From positions 1 to 64,000 of the forward strand of contig DASREE010000042.1 in the NCBI GenBank assembly GCA_035652235.1: a DNA stretch of 64,000 nucleotides, read 5' to 3'. Position 1 is the first letter of the stretch, and every line of letters begins with the position of its first letter. Position numbers and translations under genes: made by a program. This stretch comes from PALSA-612 sp035652235. Its GTDB lineage: Bacteria; Actinomycetota; Thermoleophilia; Gaiellales; Gaiellaceae. Below, in pieces: positions 59,567 to 64,000 of the stretch. Below the pieces are notes generated by a model. The model was not told the origin of the DNA. It saw only the letters and a program-made list of their open reading frames with translations, and did no database searches.

Positions 59567-60070
59567 TCAACGTCTTCCGTGTCGTCTCGCTTCCGGCGCG
59601 CGGGGCGGACGCGGCGGCGGGCGGCGCGGCGGAGGAGAGCCTGCGAGCGTCTCCTCCAGACGGCCGAGGAGGCGTGCCAGCGCGTCCGCCTCCGGCCGCG
59701 GGAGCCCGGCCAGGAGCCGCCCCAGTCGCGCTCGCAGGAGATCCGTCGCCTGATCGAGCGCGCGCTCGCCGAGCGGCGTCAGCGCGAGCGCCTGCCGCCG
59801 CCGGTCGTCCGTCTGCCGCGCCCGGGTGACCCAGCCGGCGCGCTCGAGGCCGGCGACGAGCTGCGAGACGGCTGCTCCCGAGACGCCGGCGCGGCGTGCC
59901 AGCTCTGCGCCGGTCAGGAGCTCGCGACGGACGGCAGCAAGGGCGAGGTACTGCGCCACCGTGAGCGGGGGGTCGTTCGCCGCCAGCAGCCGCTCCATCC
60001 AGCGCGTGGCGAGCGGAGCCGCCGCCGCGAGCGCGTCGACGAGGTTCGCAGGGTCTCTCGCTCGGGGCAT
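59567..60070 (-). CDS. MarR-family regulator
   Basis: A 167-residue MarR protein: LTVAQYLALAAVRRE, LTGAELARRAGVSGAAVSQLVAGLERAGWVTRARQTDDRRRQALALTPLG (winged helix plus wing) and helical dimerisation ends. It is divergent from an ion transporter with a 12-bp palindrome between them. The proline/arginine-rich C-terminus is probably disordered. Confidence 0.9.
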   Translation of the reverse strand: MPRARDPANLVDALAAAAPLATRWMERLLAANDPPLTVAQYLALAAVRRELLTGAELARRAGVSGAAVSQLVAGLERAGWVTRARQTDDRRRQALALTPLGERALDQATDLLRARLGRLLAGLPRPEADALARLLGRLEETLAGSPPPRRPPPRPPRAPEARRHGRR

Positions 60071-60077
60071 ATGTCGA

Positions 60078-60089
60078 TAAGTAGACTTA
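60078..60089. promoter_or_regulatory. Candidate MarR operator
   Basis: TAAGT-AG-ACTTA is a perfect inverted repeat centred in the 29-bp gap between the divergent MarR and transporter genes. A second palindrome, AAGCATGCTT (60096-60105), overlaps the transporter start. Both genes would be controlled from here. Confidence 0.62.
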
Positions 60090-60099
60090 ACTGTGAAGC

Positions 60100-61122
60100 A
60101 TGCTTATGCATTGGCTCCTGGCGGGAATGGCCGTCCTGGCCGTCGCGGCGAGGCCGCGCTCCTGGCGTTCGGCGCTCCTGGCGGCGACCGCGGCCACGCT
60201 CGACGTCGCGCTCCAGGGCGCCGCAGCCGTTCCGGCGGCGCTCCGCGTCGCGCTGCCCACGTTCGGCTTCCTCGCGCTCGCCGTCGGCCTCGCCGGGTGG
60301 GCGGTGCGCGTCGGCGCCGTGCAGGTGACGGCCGGCGCGCTGGCGCGCGCGGCGGATGGGCGGCCATGGCGCCTGTTCGGGCTCGTCTGCTGCCTGACGG
60401 CGGCGCTGACGGCGGTGGTGTCGCTGGACGGCGCAGTCGTCGTCATGGCGCCGGTCGTGGTCGAGCTGCGGCGGCGCCTGGGCGCGCCGGTGCGGCCGCT
60501 GCTCCTCGGGGTCGTCGCGGTCGCCAACGGCTTCTCGCTCGCCGTCCCCGAGGGGAACCCGACCAACCTCGTCGTCGTCCAGCACCTCGGGCTCTCCATC
60601 GCGGACACCGTAACGCGAACGGCGGCGCCCGCCGTCGCGGCGACCGTCGTCTGCGCCGGCGCGGTGGCGTGGCGGGAGCGCCGCTCGCTCGGCGGCGCGG
60701 CGCAGGAGCGCGAGCCGCAGCCGGCTGTCCCGCGCTTGGCCAGCGGCCTGGCCGGCGTGGCACGAGTCGGGGTGCAGGTCACCGCACTGCTCGTCTGCCT
60801 GCTCCCGCTCGCCGCGGGCACGAGGTTTGCGGCCGGTTCCGGCCTCGGGCCGCTGGTGGCCGTGTCGCTCGTGACGGCCGCCGCCGCCGCGATCGCGAAC
60901 AACCTCCCGGCGAGCGCCGTCGTCGCCTCCTGGCTCGCGCCGGGGCCGGCCGCCTATGCGGCCATCGTCGGGCTGTCGGTGGGCGCGCTGGCGACGCCGC
61001 AGGGGTCGGTGGCGACGCTGATCGCCGGCGATCTTGCCGGGAGCGAGCCGTACACCCGCGCCCTCGCCCCGGCCGCAGCCGCATCGGTGCTTGCCGCCAC
61101 CCTGCTCGTGTGGGTCACGTAG
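60100..61122 (+). CDS. ArsB/NhaD (ion-transporter superfamily) permease
   Basis: A 340-residue membrane protein with about nine to ten spans. VPEGNPTNLVVVQHLGL (residues 147-165) and NNLPASAVVASWLAPG (residues 267-283) are the paired re-entrant motifs of the ArsB/SLC13 group. It is shorter than ArsB (about 430). No Shine-Dalgarno sequence before the ATG at 60100; TTAACT at 60087-60092 may be a -10, implying a leaderless mRNA. Substrate (arsenite, sodium, dicarboxylate) unresolved. Confidence 0.82.
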   Translation: MLMHWLLAGMAVLAVAARPRSWRSALLAATAATLDVALQGAAAVPAALRVALPTFGFLALAVGLAGWAVRVGAVQVTAGALARAADGRPWRLFGLVCCLTAALTAVVSLDGAVVVMAPVVVELRRRLGAPVRPLLLGVVAVANGFSLAVPEGNPTNLVVVQHLGLSIADTVTRTAAPAVAATVVCAGAVAWRERRSLGGAAQEREPQPAVPRLASGLAGVARVGVQVTALLVCLLPLAAGTRFAAGSGLGPLVAVSLVTAAAAAIANNLPASAVVASWLAPGPAAYAAIVGLSVGALATPQGSVATLIAGDLAGSEPYTRALAPAAAASVLAATLLVWVT

Positions 61123-61261
61123 CCGCCGTCTGCCCCGCCCGGCGAGGCAATCGAGCCCGAGCGGGCGAGCGCGCGCGAGGAACCGGAGCGGCTGGCCGTC
61201 CGGCCGCGAGGACGGGCCGCCACCGGCGGCCCGTCTCGTGCTGCGGACTCTGCGAGCGCGC

Positions 61262-61795
61262 TCAGGGCTTCATCGTATGGGCCGCCTTCGGGACGACGAG
61301 GTGGAAGGTTGCCCGCTCGCCGCGCAGGACGACGGTGATGGTGACGCGGCTGCCGGGCGCGAAGGCGACGTTGTTGCCGTAGTGGTAGTCGGATCGGCCG
61401 CTGCGCACTCCTTCCATCTCCGCGACCGGTAGGCGCTTGGCCATCCCCTTCGCCTCGGCGACCCAGATCGTCGGCGCCGCGCCGGTGACGACCGCGCCGC
61501 TCGAGCGGCTGCAGACGTGCAGCTCGAGGTGGTAGGCCCGGCCCATGGCCATGTGCATCGGGCTCATTGCCCCGCCGAGCATCACCTCGCCGGACCGTGG
61601 ACGCTCAGCCTTCACCTGCGCCAGGGTGTACATCGCCTCCGGCGGGCCGAGCGAGAGAGCGAGGACATAGCTCGCCGTCCTCGCCACGTGCCCGCCGGCG
61701 CACGGTGCGGTGGTCGAGGAGGGCGCGGCGTTGCTCGCGAGTGCCGTTGAGGTCAGGACGGCGACCGCGACCGGTGCGAGCGCCCGTGCGGTCAC
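61262..61795 (-). CDS. Secreted protein, possibly Tp34/P19-like
   Basis: 177 residues. Signal peptide TARALAPVAVAVLTSTALASNA, then a beta-rich domain containing MSPMHMAMGRAYHLELHVC and SDYHYGNNVAFAPGSRVTI. The Met/His-rich segment and the YHYGNNV motif recall Tp34/P19 periplasmic iron-binding proteins, a tentative link. GTGA overlap with the upstream secreted gene, so they are made together. Confidence 0.6.
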   Translation of the reverse strand: MTARALAPVAVAVLTSTALASNAAPSSTTAPCAGGHVARTASYVLALSLGPPEAMYTLAQVKAERPRSGEVMLGGAMSPMHMAMGRAYHLELHVCSRSSGAVVTGAAPTIWVAEAKGMAKRLPVAEMEGVRSGRSDYHYGNNVAFAPGSRVTITVVLRGERATFHLVVPKAAHTMKP

Positions 61796-62265
61796 GGCGC
61801 CACCTGCACCTGGGCGAAGCCGGCACCGCTCGGGATGCCGAGCAGGCTGGCGACGGCGGGGAAGACGGTGGCGAAGTCGGCCGTCTCGTGCCCGTAGCTG
61901 TCCGGGACGATGATCGGCTCGGGGAGGCCCCCGAGGCCGTTGAGGACGACGCCGCTGATCGTGAGGGTGCCGTCGCCGTTGTCGGTCCAGGTGACCTGGC
62001 CGCTGTCGGCACGGGCGTGCTCGCCGGCACCGCGGCCGCAGTCGGAGCCGGAGTAGTCGCCCGTGCCGCTCGTGGCATTCGGCGCCGACGGGGTCAGCTC
62101 GATCCACAGCCAGATGCCGCCACCCTGGTTACCCGGGATGTTGCCGGACAGCTCGATCTGGTAGCCGGCGCCCTGGCCGTAGTCGGCGGAGGCGGTGCCG
62201 GCGGCGAGCGCGAGCCCGGCGAGCGTCGCTGCGGCGGTTGCGAGCAGAAGATGGACAGGTCGCAT
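61792..62265 (-). CDS. Secreted hypothetical protein
   Basis: 157 residues. Clear Sec signal (HLLLATAAATLAGLALAAGTASA) followed by a Gly/Asn/Asp-rich beta-type domain (YQIELSGNIPGNQGGGIWLW, GDGTLTISGVVLNGLGGLPE). Not assigned to a family. ATG at 62265 is preceded by GAAAGGGGGG. Two cysteines at most. First gene of a two-gene secreted-protein unit. Confidence 0.7.
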   Translation of the reverse strand: MRPVHLLLATAAATLAGLALAAGTASADYGQGAGYQIELSGNIPGNQGGGIWLWIELTPSAPNATSGTGDYSGSDCGRGAGEHARADSGQVTWTDNGDGTLTISGVVLNGLGGLPEPIIVPDSYGHETADFATVFPAVASLLGIPSGAGFAQVQVAP

Positions 62266-62457
62266 CAGCCCCCCTTTCTCCGGTTGCGTGTCACGTGGCC
62301 CCTCTGTGTGTCTGCGAGGGTAGGCGTCGGCCGGGCGCCGGTCATGAGGGGAACCCCGCCACGTTCGCTGCCGCACCGGCGTGCGCCGCTCGGGCTGCCT
62401 CGGGCGTGCGCCGATGCGCTTCGGGATACGATCTGCCCGACCGGTCGCGGAGGAACA

Positions 62458-64000
62458 GTGGCGCGAACAGCGTTTGTTGGCCGGCAGGCGGAGCTCGCGC
62501 GCGTCGCCGAGCTCCTGGCTCAGGCGCGGTCGGGACGGGCGGGGGCGCTGCTCGTGCTCGGCGAGGCGGGGATCGGCAAGACGCGCCTGCTCGCCGAGGC
62601 GGCACGGGCCGGCGGAGCAGCCGGCTGGCGGGTGGCGAGCGTCGCCTGCCTTCCCTTCGTGGCGCCGCTCCCCTACGAGCCGGTGCGGACGCTCCTGCGC
62701 GCGCTCGGCCGACGCCCGGCCGCGACGCTCCCGCCCGACGCGCTCTTTGCACGCTCGCTCGAGGCGCTCGAGCGGGCGGCGGCGGAGGCGCCGCTTCTCC
62801 TCTGCCTGGACGATCTGCACGACTCCGACCAGGCGACGCTCGAGCTCGTCCACTACTGCATCGCCCGCCTCGCCGACCTGCCGCTCGCCTGGCTGCTGGC
62901 GGCGCGTCCGGCGGGCGCGCTGACGCCGTTCCTGCACCATCTCGGACGGGCCGAGCTGCTCGCCCGGCTGGAGCTCGGCCCGCTCGGACAGGCAGAGCTG
63001 GGCGAGCTGGCGGCGGCGCTCCTCGACGGCCGGCCGGCGGAGCCGGAGCTGGTCGAGACGCTCGCGCGTCGCAGCGGCGGCAACCCGTTCCTGTTCGTCG
63101 AGCTGGTGCAGGCGCTCGCCGCCGGCGAGGGCGACGGCGAAGCGGCCGTTCCCGCCGGCGTCAAGGAGGCGGTCGCGGAGCGCCGCCGGCGCCTGCCGCC
63201 GCTCGCCGCACGGCTGCTCGACTGGCTGGCGGTGCTGCCCGAGCCGGCCTCGCTGCGCGAGCTCGCGCGGGTGGAGCCGGCCGTGCCGGAGGCGCTCGAG
63301 CAAGCCCTGGACAGGCTCGTCGTGGAGCGGCTGGCGGTGCCGGCCGACGGCGACGGGTTCAGGCTCGCGCACGCCCTCGTGCGCGAGGCCGTCTACCAGA
63401 CGCTCCCGCCCGGCGAGCGCGAGCGGATGCACTCGGCGGCGGCGGATGCGCTCGCCGAGGCGCCGGCCGAGCGGCGGGCGCCGCAGCTCGCCGCCGCCGG
63501 CCGTACCGCCGAGGCGGCAGCCTGCTTCCTACAGCTGGGCGAGGCCGCCCTCGAGCGCTCGGGCGGGGAGGACGCGGCCAGCCTCTTCCGCCGCGCCGCC
63601 GAGCTGGCGGACGCCGTGCCGGACGACCGCCTGCGCCGGCGCGGCCAGGCCGGCGAGGTGCTCGCGCTGCTGCGCCTGGGCGCCGGCAGCAAGGCTCGGG
63701 TGCTGGCCGAGACGCTGCGCAGCGAGCTGCGGGGAGCCGGCGACGCGGACGAGCTGCTCGCGTTCCTCGGCCGCTACGCGCTCGCCCTCTACGACGACGC
63801 CTCCGACCTGGAGGCGGCGCTGCAGGCGCTCGCCGAGGCCGAGCCGCTCGCCGAGCGGTCGCAGGGGGCGCTGCTCGCCGAGGTGGAGCTCGCACAGGCG
63901 TTCCTGCTGACGATGGCGGGCGAAGCACGACGGGCGCTGGCCCACGCCGAGCGGGCGCTCGAGGCGGCACGCGAAGCCGCACAGCCGCTGCTCGAGCTGC
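62458..64000 (+). CDS. Large LuxR-type AAA regulator (N-terminal part; cut by window end)
   Basis: At least 514 residues, open to the end of the window. FVGRQAELARVAELLAQ starts an AAA_16 domain with Walker A LGEAGIGKTRLL and Walker B LLLCLDDLHDSDQ; a winged-helix-like and TPR-like helical part follows. Such proteins normally end in a LuxR DNA-binding domain, which would lie beyond 64000. GTG at 62458 follows GGAGG. Confidence 0.85.
   Translation, partial: MARTAFVGRQAELARVAELLAQARSGRAGALLVLGEAGIGKTRLLAEAARAGGAAGWRVASVACLPFVAPLPYEPVRTLLRALGRRPAATLPPDALFARSLEALERAAAEAPLLLCLDDLHDSDQATLELVHYCIARLADLPLAWLLAARPAGALTPFLHHLGRAELLARLELGPLGQAELGELAAALLDGRPAEPELVETLARRSGGNPFLFVELVQALAAGEGDGEAAVPAGVKEAVAERRRRLPPLAARLLDWLAVLPEPASLRELARVEPAVPEALEQALDRLVVERLAVPADGDGFRLAHALVREAVYQTLPPGERERMHSAAADALAEAPAERRAPQLAAAGRTAEAAACFLQLGEAALERSGGEDAASLFRRAAELADAVPDDRLRRRGQAGEVLALLRLGAGSKARVLAETLRSELRGAGDADELLAFLGRYALALYDDASDLEAALQALAEAEPLAERSQGALLAEVELAQAFLLTMAGEARRALAHAERALEAAREAAQPLLEL

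Overview
The window is very GC-rich (strong G/C bias at third positions, many GTG and a few TTG starts, genes packed with 4-base ATGA/GTGA overlaps), with Tat-type solute-binding proteins, CHRD and hemerythrin proteins, an archease/RtcB pair and large LuxR-AAA regulators. This points to a high-GC actinobacterial-type chromosome, most likely the Thermoleophilia (Gaiellales/Solirubrobacterales) side of the phylum. That placement is inferred from content and style, not from a database search. There is no rRNA operon, CRISPR array or intact insertion sequence.

Layout. (1) 1-0.7 kb: two tRNA genes (Glu-TTC, Val-TAC) with short direct repeats beside them. (2) 0.8-17.8 kb: a large catabolic locus. 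A leftward arm encodes a TPP-dependent 2-oxo-acid dehydrogenase E1 (alpha, beta) and an M20 amidohydrolase. A rightward arm encodes a neutral-ceramidase-like hydrolase, an SDR, a metallo-beta-lactamase-fold enzyme, a cupin, a LacI regulator, a complete peptide/nickel-type ABC transporter, an alpha/beta-hydrolase-fold protein without its catalytic residues, a DUF1330-like protein, a second solute-binding-type protein with no export signal, and a phosphotriesterase-family enzyme. Three near-identical palindromes built on GAAAAACGTTTTTC sit at the expected place in three promoters and tie the arms together as one probable LacI regulon. (3) 18-24.7 kb: Lon-like protease, PAP2 phosphatase, archease-RtcB RNA repair/ligation pair, a decayed phosphoribosyltransferase and a CapA-type protein. 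(4) 24.7-36.4 kb: a nitrate (or nitrite) oxidoreductase locus: four-cysteine PAS-LuxR regulator, NarK transporter, dihaem cytochrome c, narGHJI, a hemerythrin, a DUF6457 protein and a radical SAM/SPASM enzyme. (5) 36.5-47.1 kb: a second tightly coupled catabolic operon: ribose/xylose-type ABC transporter, GntR regulator, amidohydrolase, ABM monooxygenase-like protein, aldo/keto reductase and hydantoinase/oxoprolinase A and B, ending in a broken hyuA start. (6) 47.2-64 kb: mixed housekeeping and accessory genes: M50-CBS protease, MFS transporter, CHRD protein, glycogen-debranching-type glycosidase with a glycosyltransferase, BolA-glutaredoxin pair, MBL hydrolase, YbjQ, a cystathionine gamma-synthase/lyase, a YcaQ-type glycosylase, MarR with a divergent ion transporter, two secreted proteins, and the start of a large LuxR regulator cut by the window edge.

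The strongest candidates for something undescribed are the LacI-controlled locus (0.8-17.8 kb) and the sugar-ABC/hydantoinase operon (36.5-47.1 kb). Both look like complete uptake-plus-degradation systems whose substrates cannot be named from sequence. In both, the binding-protein gene is followed by a strong RNA hairpin before the rest of the operon.
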